Origin: Bacteroidales bacterium
GTDB taxonomy: Bacteria; Bacteroidota; Bacteroidia; Bacteroidales; Bacteroidaceae
Assembly (NCBI GenBank): GCA_004555055.1
Contig: SFJN01000123.1
Location: 1-8,009, forward strand
Direction of reading: 5' to 3'
Length of the DNA: 8,009 nt
The notes under the pieces were generated by a model. That model was not told where the DNA came from and did no database searches. It worked only from the letters and a program-made list of their open reading frames with translations. Shown piece after piece: positions 1 to 6,678 of this stretch (its first letter is position 1; the number at the start of each line of letters is the position of its first letter). Position numbers and translations under genes: made by a program.

Positions 1-119
1 TTTTTATCATGAAGTGCCGATTTATCGTCCGGTGTATACCGCAGACGCTCCACAGCATCACGGTAGTCCTTTACCGCTTGAACAATTATGGCATTTGCGA
101 GTTCCTTGTACGGGTTCAT
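1..119 (-). CDS. Small phage protein downstream of SNF2 helicase, N-terminal part only
   Basis: The gene begins with ATG at 119 and stays open to the left edge, so only 39 codons are visible. The protein starts MNPYKELANAIIVQAVKDYR and continues with a charged helical stretch. A GGAGGT ribosome binding site lies 6 bases before the ATG, and the ATG overlaps the stop of the helicase gene (ATGA), which implies translational coupling. From memory, a short helical protein beginning NPYxELANAI, followed by an AxKDYR motif, is common directly after the SNF2-like helicase in prophages of Clostridia. Its function is unknown to me. The start is well supported; the rest of the gene and its length cannot be seen. 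Confidence 0.8.
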   Translation of the reverse strand, partial: MNPYKELANAIIVQAVKDYRDAVERLRYTPDDKSALHDK

Positions 120-1486
120 CTATGTACCTCCAAATCTGCTTTCACGGCGGCAATCAAAGCCGCCTGAGTTGTGTCCTTTGTTTTGAGAGCTTTCATAATC
201 TGCTCGTCAATCGTGCCTTTTGCGATAATGTGCTGAATGACTACGGTATCTGCGGTCTGACCTTGCCGCCAGAGCCTTGCTATGGTCTGGGAATAGAGCT
301 CCAAGGACCATGTGAGGCCGAACCAGACGATGGTGCTACCGCCGGTCTGAAGATTGAGGCCGTGTCCGGCAGAAGCCGGGTGAATCAGGGCTACCGGGAT
401 TTCGCCGTTGTTCCATCTGCGGATACTGTCGGCTTTGTCCAGCTTAGAAAACGGAATATGGCGATCATGCAGCCGTTTCATGATCCGCTCCAGATCATGC
501 TGGTACCAATAGGCCACCAGAAGGGGCTTGCCGTTTGCCGACTCGATAATGTCCTCCAGAGCGTCCAGCTTCTGCTCGTGAATGGGGACCGTATTCCCGG
601 CATCGTCGTAAATGGCACCATTGGCCATCTGGGAGAGCTTGCCGGAGAGGGCTGCGGCATTGGCAGCGGAAATTTCGCCTTCGGGCAGGTCCAGAATGAA
701 CTGCTTTTCCATCTCATCGTAGGCGTCCTGTTCGTCAGAGCTGAGATAGACCTTGTATTCGCTGGAGATGAGCTCCGGCATTTTCAGGTGGTCTGTGGAT
801 TTCATCGAAATGGTGATATCCGAGATTTTTTGGTATATGGCTTGCTCGGCACCGGGCTTCGGACGGTAGCTGTAAACGATCTGGCCGTTCATGGCGTCTG
901 GCACGAAATACTCCTGACGATAATAGGTGATAAACCGACCGAGGCGTTTTCCCATGTCTATGACCTTGAACTCTGCCCACAGATCCATCAGTCCGTTGCT
1001 GGCTGGAGTGCCGGTGAGCCCAACGACACGCTTGATTCTGGGCCGTACCTGCATCAGAGCCTTGAAGCGTTTTGACTGGTGGTTTTTGAAGGAAGAAAGC
1101 TCGTCTACCACAACCATGTCGTAATCAAACGGGAGCTTGCTTTTCTCGATGAGCCATTGGACGTTCTCACGGTTGATGATGTAGATATCGGCTTTCTTCG
1201 TCAGGGCCGCTTTTCGCTCAGCCTCGCTTCCGACCGCCACCGAATAGGTCAGGTGGTGAAGCTGGTCCCACTTTTGAAGCTCTGCGCTCCAAGTGTCACG
1301 GGCTACTCGAAGCGGAGCGATGACCAGCACCTTGTGAACCTCGAAGCTGTCGAACAGCAGGTCCGCAATAGCGGTCAGTGTGATGCTCGTTTTGCCAAGG
1401 CCCATGTCCAACAGCACGGCAGCGAAGGGATGGTCCTCGATATAGTTGATTACGTACCTCTGGTACTCATGCGGTTCGTATTTCAT
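116..1486 (-). CDS. SNF2/DEAD-like superfamily 2 helicase (phage type)
   Basis: A 456-residue SF2 ATPase expected to translocate on duplex DNA using ATP. Visible motifs in order: an N-terminal Q-like segment (HEYQR, 6-10), Walker A DMGLGKT (27-33, Lys32), motif Ia IAPLRV (56-61), Walker B with DELS in place of DEAH (128-131), motif III LTGTP (157-161), motif V SAGHGLNLQ (372-380) and motif VI QTIARLWRQGQ (400-410, with both arginines). Both RecA-like lobes are therefore complete. An in-frame ATG lies 13 codons upstream, but the start at 1486 is chosen because GGAGGG sits 7 bases before it and the Q-motif follows at once. The gene overlaps the end of the VRR-NUC gene by 20 bases, suggesting coupled translation and a joint role in processing branched or recombining phage DNA. 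The specific substrate is not known from the sequence. A restriction-type subunit is less likely, since no methylase or specificity gene is nearby. Confidence 0.93.
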   Translation of the reverse strand: MKYEPHEYQRYVINYIEDHPFAAVLLDMGLGKTSITLTAIADLLFDSFEVHKVLVIAPLRVARDTWSAELQKWDQLHHLTYSVAVGSEAERKAALTKKADIYIINRENVQWLIEKSKLPFDYDMVVVDELSSFKNHQSKRFKALMQVRPRIKRVVGLTGTPASNGLMDLWAEFKVIDMGKRLGRFITYYRQEYFVPDAMNGQIVYSYRPKPGAEQAIYQKISDITISMKSTDHLKMPELISSEYKVYLSSDEQDAYDEMEKQFILDLPEGEISAANAAALSGKLSQMANGAIYDDAGNTVPIHEQKLDALEDIIESANGKPLLVAYWYQHDLERIMKRLHDRHIPFSKLDKADSIRRWNNGEIPVALIHPASAGHGLNLQTGGSTIVWFGLTWSLELYSQTIARLWRQGQTADTVVIQHIIAKGTIDEQIMKALKTKDTTQAALIAAVKADLEVHR

Positions 1487-1748
1487 CAAGTATCCCTCCA
1501 ATCTGCTCAGGGGTATCAAGGACATATACCTTGAAGCCCAGCCGCCGCAATAATCCGTGTCTGGCTACTTGCAAAGGTCTCGGTTCCTTGCCCGGTGCCT
1601 TGACCTCCACGAATCCGATCTTGCCTCCGGGCAGCAGCACCAGTCGATCCGGCATCCCATCAAATCCGGGACTCACCAGTTTCGGTGCAATGCCGCCACT
1701 GTTTTTCACGGCTTTGACTAAGTGTTGTTCTATGATTTTCTCTCGCAT
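1467..1748 (-). CDS. VRR-NUC domain nuclease
   Basis: A 93-residue protein that is essentially one PD-(D/E)XK nuclease domain of the VRR-NUC type. The signature is complete: a helix with Glu6, then FDGMPDRLVLLPGG (29-42, catalytic Asp34), FVEVKAPG (47-53, ExK at Glu48 and Lys50) and Gln60 in the following helix. Standalone VRR-NUC proteins from phages and bacteria are relatives of the FAN1 nuclease domain and act as structure-specific nucleases, in some cases on Holliday junctions, usually as dimers. The start at 1748 has GGAGGA 5 bases upstream. The 3' end overlaps the helicase gene by 20 bases, and the helicase SD lies inside this gene. A role in resolving replication or recombination intermediates is inferred from family and context. 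The length is normal for the standalone phage form. Confidence 0.93.
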   Translation of the reverse strand: MREKIIEQHLVKAVKNSGGIAPKLVSPGFDGMPDRLVLLPGGKIGFVEVKAPGKEPRPLQVARHGLLRRLGFKVYVLDTPEQIGGILDEIRTA

Positions 1749-1778
1749 AATGTTCCTCCATCAGGAATTAGAGTGGGT

Positions 1779-1876
1779 GGTGACGGTCGATGACGGGTAA
1801 TTCCGTAACTTTTCTTAGGTCTTGTTTTTTAGTGCTCTAAGAATAGTTTCTGTAAAGACTGTCATCGACCGTCACC
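1779..1876. repeat. 98-bp imperfect palindrome with 16-bp perfect arms
   Basis: The arms GGTGACGGTCGATGAC (1779-1794) and GTCATCGACCGTCACC (1861-1876) are perfect inverted repeats. A second inverted pair shares exactly the same axis: AACT-T-TTCTTAG (1807-1818) against CTAAGAA-T-AGTT (1837-1848), 11 of 12 positions paired. Two unpaired 12-base segments separate the layers, and the central loop is 18 bases. The interior is AT-rich (about one third G+C), unlike the flanking genes. TGACGG occurs twice in the left arm with starts 10 bp apart (1781 and 1791), and is mirrored in the right arm as CCGTCA and CTGTCA (1869 and 1859). It fills most of the 134-base gap between the primase-helicase stop and the VRR-NUC SD. 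It could be a protein-binding origin-like site or an RNA structure. It lacks a U-run, so an intrinsic terminator is unlikely. Confidence 0.8.
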
Positions 1877-1882
1877 CTTGGT

Positions 1883-4141
1883 TCAATCAAGGAAGTCCGA
1901 CTTAAGCTGCAGGCCAAAAAGAAGCCGTGCAGATTTACTTCTTTTCCTTTCAAAACCGGCGCATTCCAGCGCAGTGTAGAAATCAGTCGTGCTGCGGATA
2001 TAGTCGCCCACCTGCATGCAATAGCTGCGGTATGCGTTGTAGACGTCTCCGGATTTAGCGGAATAGGAGCTGTCAATCTCACAGCATTCATCAAGGAACT
2101 GCGAGAGCCAGTCGTTATTGTCCTTGTATTTCTGGATCGCAGCTTCCACCACGGCTGGCTTTACGATGTGATAATCCTTTTCGATCACACGCTTGGCACC
2201 GGTCATGATCCATTTCAGGATTGCACCGCCAGCTTTGTTGAAAAGATAGTCGGCATAGTTCTTGATGTCAGAGGAGCCTTCAATCTTGGCGTTAAACGGA
2301 ATGACAATCAGCCTACGCCATGTTCCGGCATCAATCGCACCGACCTTTGGTAGATGGTTCGTGTAAAGCACAAGGGTGTGGCTCGGTACGAAACTGAACG
2401 GGTCCTTGTACTTTTTCTCTGCATAGATCTCGTCCGTTGAACAGAGCTGTTTGACGTTGGATGTGTTCAGGCGCATGCCTTCCTCCAGCTCGGCGGCAAT
2501 GATTATCCGTTTACCTTTGGCTTCAGCCAGCTCCGGCTTTACATTCCGCTTGCATCCGACGGTCAGAGTGTCTGCGGACATGTTGCCGCTATAGGTGCCC
2601 AGCACACGGGAGAGCGTATTCCAGAAGGTGGATTTTCCGTTACGGCCTTCACCGTAAGCAATGATTAAGCCCTCGACACAGACCTTCCCGATAGCGGAAA
2701 GACCAGCGATCTCCTGAACATAATCGATGAGCTCGTTGTCAGCGCAGAAGAAGGTCTCCAAGGCGTCCTGCCAGATATCCATACCATCATCGGACGGGTC
2801 AACCGTGGTCTGCTTGGTAATGAAATCCGCAGGAGTGTGCTCATGAGCGGAAGGAAGGCCAATACGAAGGTCGTAAGTTGCTGACGGGGTGTTGAGCAGA
2901 AACTCGTCTGCGTCAAGCTGCCGCTGGTCAATCTCAACCATCGGGTGTGATTCCTTTAGGGCAGCGGTGATGTATTTGGAATCTCTGCGCTTGATGGCAT
3001 AGTTGCGGTAGGTCGTGGCGTTCTCATATTTTTGGAAGGAACGAGCCTGTTCCGAGCTGAAAGCCATCGCCGCTTTCTTCGGACCCATCGATGCCAGCAG
3101 CTCCCATGCGCCGTTTTTCATCATTTCGTCGGTTGCCTTCTTGATCTCGGTTTCGGCCTCCTCAAGCTGGCGAGTGGTGAGCTCCTGCGCTACGGCCTGA
3201 GCCTTGGGCTTGGATTCCTCCCAGAACCGACCGTTGTAGACCAGAAAATCGGTCGATGGTGAATAGCGGAGCTTGCCTTCATATTCTCTTGCCAGCACCG
3301 TGGCCTGTCCGACGTCGGAATAGTCGGAGGGCTTGAGCTGAAGGTCCTGATTGTATTGCTCCGGAGGGATGTATCCTTCCTGCGCAGCGACCTTTCCATA
3401 GAACCGCTGTGCGCTGCGCCAGATACTGTCGAGCTCCGACTGCTCCAAAGGCGGCTGGCAGCAAGCGGCCACTTCCGCAAAGTGCTTATGTGCCTCATCG
3501 GTATTTCCGAACCGTTTCAGGATGCGTCCGGCATAATGGGACAGGGTGGCGTTGCGGCTGCCTTCGGGAATGACGATGTCGCCATAGCTGCCGGAGTCCA
3601 TGTTGGCGTCAAAATCGTCGTCAGCGAGGAAGGTGGTCAGTGTCATCGGACCGTCGAATATCTCGACCTCTGGATCCTTTGTACCGAAAAAGAACCGAGC
3701 AGCATCGAGTGCCTTGGTGTCAAAGTACGGGAAGATGGTGTTTACCAGCTTTTTCATCTCGCTGTATTGGCCGGGTTCGGTGACTCGATCAATGGCGAAG
3801 AAGACGTGGAACTTCGGCCTTGCAGCTTTGCCACCTTTGGCTTTCATGTGATTGCGGCTGTAATGAACCGCAAAGGCAACACCGGGAAAAGCAGTAGCAA
3901 CGTCTGAGGGATAGACCCATTCTTCCGGATCGTCGCTGTGGTCGTTATCACAATCGACCGGCAAGCAGTCGGAGCCGATGAAATTGTCGTTGCTGCGGTA
4001 GTTGCCCTGATACTCGGCACAAACATAATCGTGCTTTACAGCTTCGATGAGTCTGTCCTTCCCGGTGACCTCGACTTTGTGATGGTAGGTGCAGTTTTCC
4101 GGTACCTCCAGACAGTTGGAGCGGTATAAAGTGAATTTCAT
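1883..4141 (-). CDS. Primase-polymerase / SF3 helicase (D5/P4-like)
   Basis: A 752-residue multidomain replication protein that should both prime and unwind phage DNA. The N-terminal archaeo-eukaryotic-type primase shows the metal-binding pair PVDCDND (61-67, Asp63 and Asp65), RPKFHVFF (108-115, His112) and DAARFFFG (146-153, Asp146). Residues about 195-250 resemble a PriCT-type linker (RNATLSHYAGRILKRFG and onwards). A D5-N-like region follows. The SF3 helicase has Walker A YGEGRNGKST (496-505, Lys503), Walker B RIIIAAELEEG (545-555), sensor YTNHLP (593-598, Asn595) and the arginine finger GTWRR (606-610). The C-terminal ~90 residues look like a D5 C-terminal winged-helix region. The start at 4141 is preferred over an ATG 18 codons upstream because AGGAGGT lies 6 bases before it; the ATG overlaps the DUF4406 stop (ATGA). 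Helicases of this class form hexamers. All key residues are intact. Confidence 0.95.
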   Translation of the reverse strand: MKFTLYRSNCLEVPENCTYHHKVEVTGKDRLIEAVKHDYVCAEYQGNYRSNDNFIGSDCLPVDCDNDHSDDPEEWVYPSDVATAFPGVAFAVHYSRNHMKAKGGKAARPKFHVFFAIDRVTEPGQYSEMKKLVNTIFPYFDTKALDAARFFFGTKDPEVEIFDGPMTLTTFLADDDFDANMDSGSYGDIVIPEGSRNATLSHYAGRILKRFGNTDEAHKHFAEVAACCQPPLEQSELDSIWRSAQRFYGKVAAQEGYIPPEQYNQDLQLKPSDYSDVGQATVLAREYEGKLRYSPSTDFLVYNGRFWEESKPKAQAVAQELTTRQLEEAETEIKKATDEMMKNGAWELLASMGPKKAAMAFSSEQARSFQKYENATTYRNYAIKRRDSKYITAALKESHPMVEIDQRQLDADEFLLNTPSATYDLRIGLPSAHEHTPADFITKQTTVDPSDDGMDIWQDALETFFCADNELIDYVQEIAGLSAIGKVCVEGLIIAYGEGRNGKSTFWNTLSRVLGTYSGNMSADTLTVGCKRNVKPELAEAKGKRIIIAAELEEGMRLNTSNVKQLCSTDEIYAEKKYKDPFSFVPSHTLVLYTNHLPKVGAIDAGTWRRLIVIPFNAKIEGSSDIKNYADYLFNKAGGAILKWIMTGAKRVIEKDYHIVKPAVVEAAIQKYKDNNDWLSQFLDECCEIDSSYSAKSGDVYNAYRSYCMQVGDYIRSTTDFYTALECAGFERKRSKSARLLFGLQLKSDFLD

Positions 4142-4560
4142 CTTATTACCTCCTCGCAGGTCTCGCTGAAGTAGCGGATTCGATGTCCCTTCCAAGTTGC
4201 TCTCTTGATCCCGGCCTCCATGCCCTCGGAGATCCGGTCACCGAAAACCCACATCTCGGCACATTTACTCAGGATGGCATTCCCGAAGAACAGCCCCAGC
4301 TCACGCTCCTTGGGATTGTTGTCGTCAAGGAACTGTGGAAACAGCAGGTGCGGTGCGATGGGAATGTATCCGGCTTCTACCGCAAAACGGCTGTAGCGTC
4401 TGGCGGCAGCGATGTTGCTTTCGACATCTCCGGCATACGGACTGCAGATATACACGATGGGCCTGAATGCCCGGAGAGCTTTTTCTTCTTTTTCAATGGC
4501 ACAGAAGGCTCCGAATGCTGTGGGATCGGCATAGCCTTCTGCGTTTTTGTATTCGGCCAT
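4138..4560 (-). CDS. DUF4406 / nucleoside 2-deoxyribosyltransferase-like protein
   Basis: A 140-residue protein with the fold signature of nucleoside 2-deoxyribosyltransferase relatives. The N-terminal segment (EYKNAEGYADPTAFGAF, 3-19) is followed by a charged linker and then the core: VYICSPYAGD (36-45), a helix NIAAARRYSRFAVEAG, PIAPHLLFPQFLDD (67-80), the helix around ERELGL, EMWVFGDRISEGMEAGI (102-118) and a final strand. In true transferases the Glu of the SxGMxxE-type motif region takes part in catalysis; here SEGMEAG (111-117) keeps an acidic residue, but activity is unproven. The start at 4560 has GGAGGT 7 bases upstream, while an ATG 12 codons earlier has no SD. The gene sits between polymerase and primase, a position I associate with this family in Clostridia prophages. 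That suggests a role in nucleotide supply or in sensing nucleotide derivatives, by inference only. Confidence 0.85.
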   Translation of the reverse strand: MAEYKNAEGYADPTAFGAFCAIEKEEKALRAFRPIVYICSPYAGDVESNIAAARRYSRFAVEAGYIPIAPHLLFPQFLDDNNPKERELGLFFGNAILSKCAEMWVFGDRISEGMEAGIKRATWKGHRIRYFSETCEEVIR

Positions 4561-4568
4561 GATAGGCA

Positions 4569-4611
4569 CCTCCAATCTAAAGTTCTCACTACCCACTGGA
4601 GGGTTTAGTGG
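4569..4611 (-). promoter_or_regulatory. Possible SD-sequestering leader before DUF4406
   Basis: In the 69-base gap after the polymerase stop, the transcript contains CCTCCA (complement of 4597-4602), which pairs perfectly with the TGGAGG ribosome binding site of the DUF4406 gene (complement of 4569-4574), enclosing 22 bases. An alternative small hairpin, CCACT/AGTGG (arms 4607-4611 and 4593-4597), would place the CCTCC in its 9-base loop and free the ribosome binding site. Two mutually exclusive folds are therefore possible. Six pairs are weak evidence, since any CCTCC near an SD can pair with it. Confidence 0.35.
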
Positions 4612-4629
4612 TATTTGAACGAATCAGAA

Positions 4630-6612
4630 TCAGTCTTTTTTATAAAACATGGTCTCGTAGCCATCGGCACGGAGCTTGAGGCCGTCTGCCCACGGTGGGG
4701 TCCGGCCCATCTGCTCACAGAGAACCTTCAGGTCGACGTCGGGGCTGGCTTCGATGACCAGCTCGTCGTGAATGTGCATGGTAATAAAGCAGTGCGACAA
4801 GGTCCGCATGGCATAGCAGAGAATGTCACGGGAGGTGGCTTGGACGATGTTCTCCACGAGCTTCGGCCCGTAGGTCTCCAGCCGCTCCCATTTTTTTGTC
4901 CCGCCGATGCCCTCGTAAGTGATACACTCGCTGCCAAACTGATTTGTACCGAGCTTGGGCTTCACATACGAGAGGCGTCTGCCGGACGGGAGCGTAATGA
5001 AGAGCATCCCGCTCTGGTAGCAGAACTTGATGCCGCAGACCTCGCCGTCCATGTGATACTTCACGGCATTCATAGCTGCCCGGTCGATATCCCACCAGAA
5101 CCTCACAATGTTCTGGTTCGAGTTGCGCCAAGCAGTGACCAGCGGCTGAAGCTCGTCTTCCGAAAGGCCCATCTCCAAGGCTCCCATCGCTTTGAGAGCT
5201 CCGACAGAGCCGCCATAGCCGAGGGCGAGTTCAGCGATTTTGCCTTTTTGCCGCAGGTGGGCGTTCACGCCGTGCTTTTCAACAGGGACCTTGAACATCT
5301 GCGATGCGGAAGCGCAGTAGATGTCGCCGCCTTTATCAAAGACCTCCTGACGCCAGATTTCACCGGCAAACCACGCCAGCACTCTGGCCTCGATTGCCGA
5401 GAAGTCGGAGACGATGAACTTGTATCCCGGCTTCGGCACAAAGGCGGTGCGGATCAGTTGAGAGAGCGTATCCGGCACATCTTCGTAGAGAAGTTCCACG
5501 CCTTCAAAGTCGCCGCAGCGGACAAGCCCACGTGCCTCTGCCAGATCCGGAAGATGGTTCTGTGGCAGGTTCTGCATCTGTATAATGCGTCCAGCCCAAC
5601 GACCGGTCCTGTTGGCACCGTAGAACTGAAACATTCCACGAGCACGACCATCGGCGCATACTGCCTTTTCCATCGCCTGATACTTCTTTACGGACGATTT
5701 GGCCAGCTGCTGCCGGAGAAGGAGAACCTTCTGAAGCTCTGCCGGAGCGGTTTTGAGCATTTCAGCGACTTCCTTCTTTCCAAGGGAATCCACCTCCAGC
5801 CCGTTGTCTGAAAGCCACTGCTTCATCTGCTGCACGGAATTGGGGTTATCCAAAGCAGTCAGCTTCTTCATGGCAGCAGTGAGATCCGCACGTGAGCGGG
5901 TGTCCATAGCGATGGCTTGATGCACAAGCTCCATATCGAGGGCGACACCTCTGTCGTTGATTTCCTGATCGAGGTGATACTGCTCCCAGACCATTTCCGG
6001 CACCGGAAACTTGGCGAGCTTTTCCTGAATGGACATCTCGACCTCGACATCACGGATGTTGTACCGTTTGAAGGCAGCCCACTTGTCCGGAGCGTTTTCC
6101 GGCAGGTTGCGGGTTCGACCACCATTGGCCTTTGTCGGCGCACAGGGCTGGCAGAAATACTTGATGAGCTCTTTGCCTTCGGTCAATTTCTGCTTTCCGA
6201 GGCCCAGAACGGCACCGACACCTTCCAGCGACAGTGGCAAGCCCATGTAAGCGGACCAGATCATGGTGCATTTCCATGAGGCTGGATCGAGGTAGTTGCC
6301 GACGGTGTCTTCCGGGATGCTGTAGTAGGCATTATCAAAGCCGCCGTGATCCCGAAGCCAGCGGGAAAGGCATATCCTCTCAAACTGTGCGTTGAAGGCC
6401 CACTTCGTCACATCATCGTTTGTCAGCGCAGCGATGACCTCCGGCGGGATTGTCTCACCAGAGGCAAGATCGACCACCTGCACAGGGTTGCCGTCTATGG
6501 AATACCCGAAGAGAAGAATGTCGAAATCTGTCGCCTCGGTGTATTTGTAGACGCCACACTTGGCGAGGTCCACGCTGCTGTAGGTTTCAATATCAATACT
6601 GAGTGTTTTCAT
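4630..6612 (-). CDS. Family A DNA polymerase (Pol I-like) with 3'-5' exonuclease domain
   Basis: A 660-residue replicative or repair-type PolA of phage character, without a 5'-3' exonuclease domain. Exonuclease motifs: Exo I SIDIET (5-10, Asp7 and Glu9), Exo II FNAQFE (73-78) and Exo III YNIRD (184-188). The thumb/palm region carries NRTGRWAGR (334-342). Motif A is VSDFSAIEARV (401-411, Asp403), motif B RQKGKIAELALGYGG (454-468; Arg454, Lys458, Tyr466), and motif C HIHDELVIEA (613-622, Asp616 and Glu617). The polymerase core looks complete and active. Two oddities: Exo II has Glu78 where E. coli Pol I has Asp424, and the site matching Pol I Phe762 is Leu462. An ATG two codons upstream (6618) is only 3 bases from the AAAGGA SD; the ATG at 6612 has a 9-base spacing and is preferred. 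A strong hairpin lies directly before this SD. Confidence 0.96.
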   Translation of the reverse strand: MKTLSIDIETYSSVDLAKCGVYKYTEATDFDILLFGYSIDGNPVQVVDLASGETIPPEVIAALTNDDVTKWAFNAQFERICLSRWLRDHGGFDNAYYSIPEDTVGNYLDPASWKCTMIWSAYMGLPLSLEGVGAVLGLGKQKLTEGKELIKYFCQPCAPTKANGGRTRNLPENAPDKWAAFKRYNIRDVEVEMSIQEKLAKFPVPEMVWEQYHLDQEINDRGVALDMELVHQAIAMDTRSRADLTAAMKKLTALDNPNSVQQMKQWLSDNGLEVDSLGKKEVAEMLKTAPAELQKVLLLRQQLAKSSVKKYQAMEKAVCADGRARGMFQFYGANRTGRWAGRIIQMQNLPQNHLPDLAEARGLVRCGDFEGVELLYEDVPDTLSQLIRTAFVPKPGYKFIVSDFSAIEARVLAWFAGEIWRQEVFDKGGDIYCASASQMFKVPVEKHGVNAHLRQKGKIAELALGYGGSVGALKAMGALEMGLSEDELQPLVTAWRNSNQNIVRFWWDIDRAAMNAVKYHMDGEVCGIKFCYQSGMLFITLPSGRRLSYVKPKLGTNQFGSECITYEGIGGTKKWERLETYGPKLVENIVQATSRDILCYAMRTLSHCFITMHIHDELVIEASPDVDLKVLCEQMGRTPPWADGLKLRADGYETMFYKKD

Positions 6613-6627
6613 ATACATCGGTCCTTT

Positions 6628-6675
6628 CCGTAGCCTGAAAGGGTGGCAGGATTGCTCCCACCACCCGTAGGCCGG
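6628..6675 (-). promoter_or_regulatory. Strong hairpin with GCAA tetraloop in the polymerase leader
   Basis: Read on the minus strand, the core at 6641-6666 folds into an 11-bp stem (GGGTGGTGGGA with TCCTGCCACCC, two of the pairs G-U) closed by a GCAA loop, a GNRA-type tetraloop. Outside it, GCCT (6669-6672) pairs with AGGC (6633-6636) across a small internal loop, and CCG (6673-6675) pairs with CGG (6628-6630) beside a 2-base bulge. The structure begins 3 bases after the stop of the small membrane protein and ends directly before the AAAGGA SD of the polymerase. It lacks a U-tract, so it is more likely an RNA stability, processing or translation-control element than a terminator. Confidence 0.6.
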
Positions 6676-6678
6676 AGA

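Noticed and set aside
14..1075. Long plus-strand open frame (353 codons) opposite the helicase
   Set aside because: The opposite strand encodes a complete SF2 helicase; this frame has no family features and no SD.
116..1748. SNF2 plus VRR-NUC as a restriction system
   Set aside because: No methyltransferase or specificity gene is present and the setting is a phage replication module.
1828..1856. Possible minus-strand promoter TTTACA-17-ACTAAA inside the palindrome
   Set aside because: The -35-like box is fair but the -10 matches only three of six consensus bases, and the region is AT-rich enough for chance matches.
1779..1876. Palindrome as an intrinsic terminator or insertion sequence
   Set aside because: No U-run follows either arm, the stem is interrupted by large loops, there is no transposase, and no clear target duplication flanks it.
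1876..1892. Small inverted repeat CCTTG/CAAGG around the primase-helicase stop codon
   Set aside because: Five-base arms with a 7-base loop are expected by chance and nothing else supports a function.
4615..5811. Long plus-strand open frame (398 codons) opposite the polymerase
   Set aside because: It is antisense to a polymerase gene with all motifs intact, has no recognisable domain or ribosome binding site, and reads as a codon-bias shadow.
6641..6666. Hairpin before the polymerase gene as a rho-independent terminator
   Set aside because: Only three T residues follow the stem before TTTCAGGC, and the operon continues directly into the polymerase gene.
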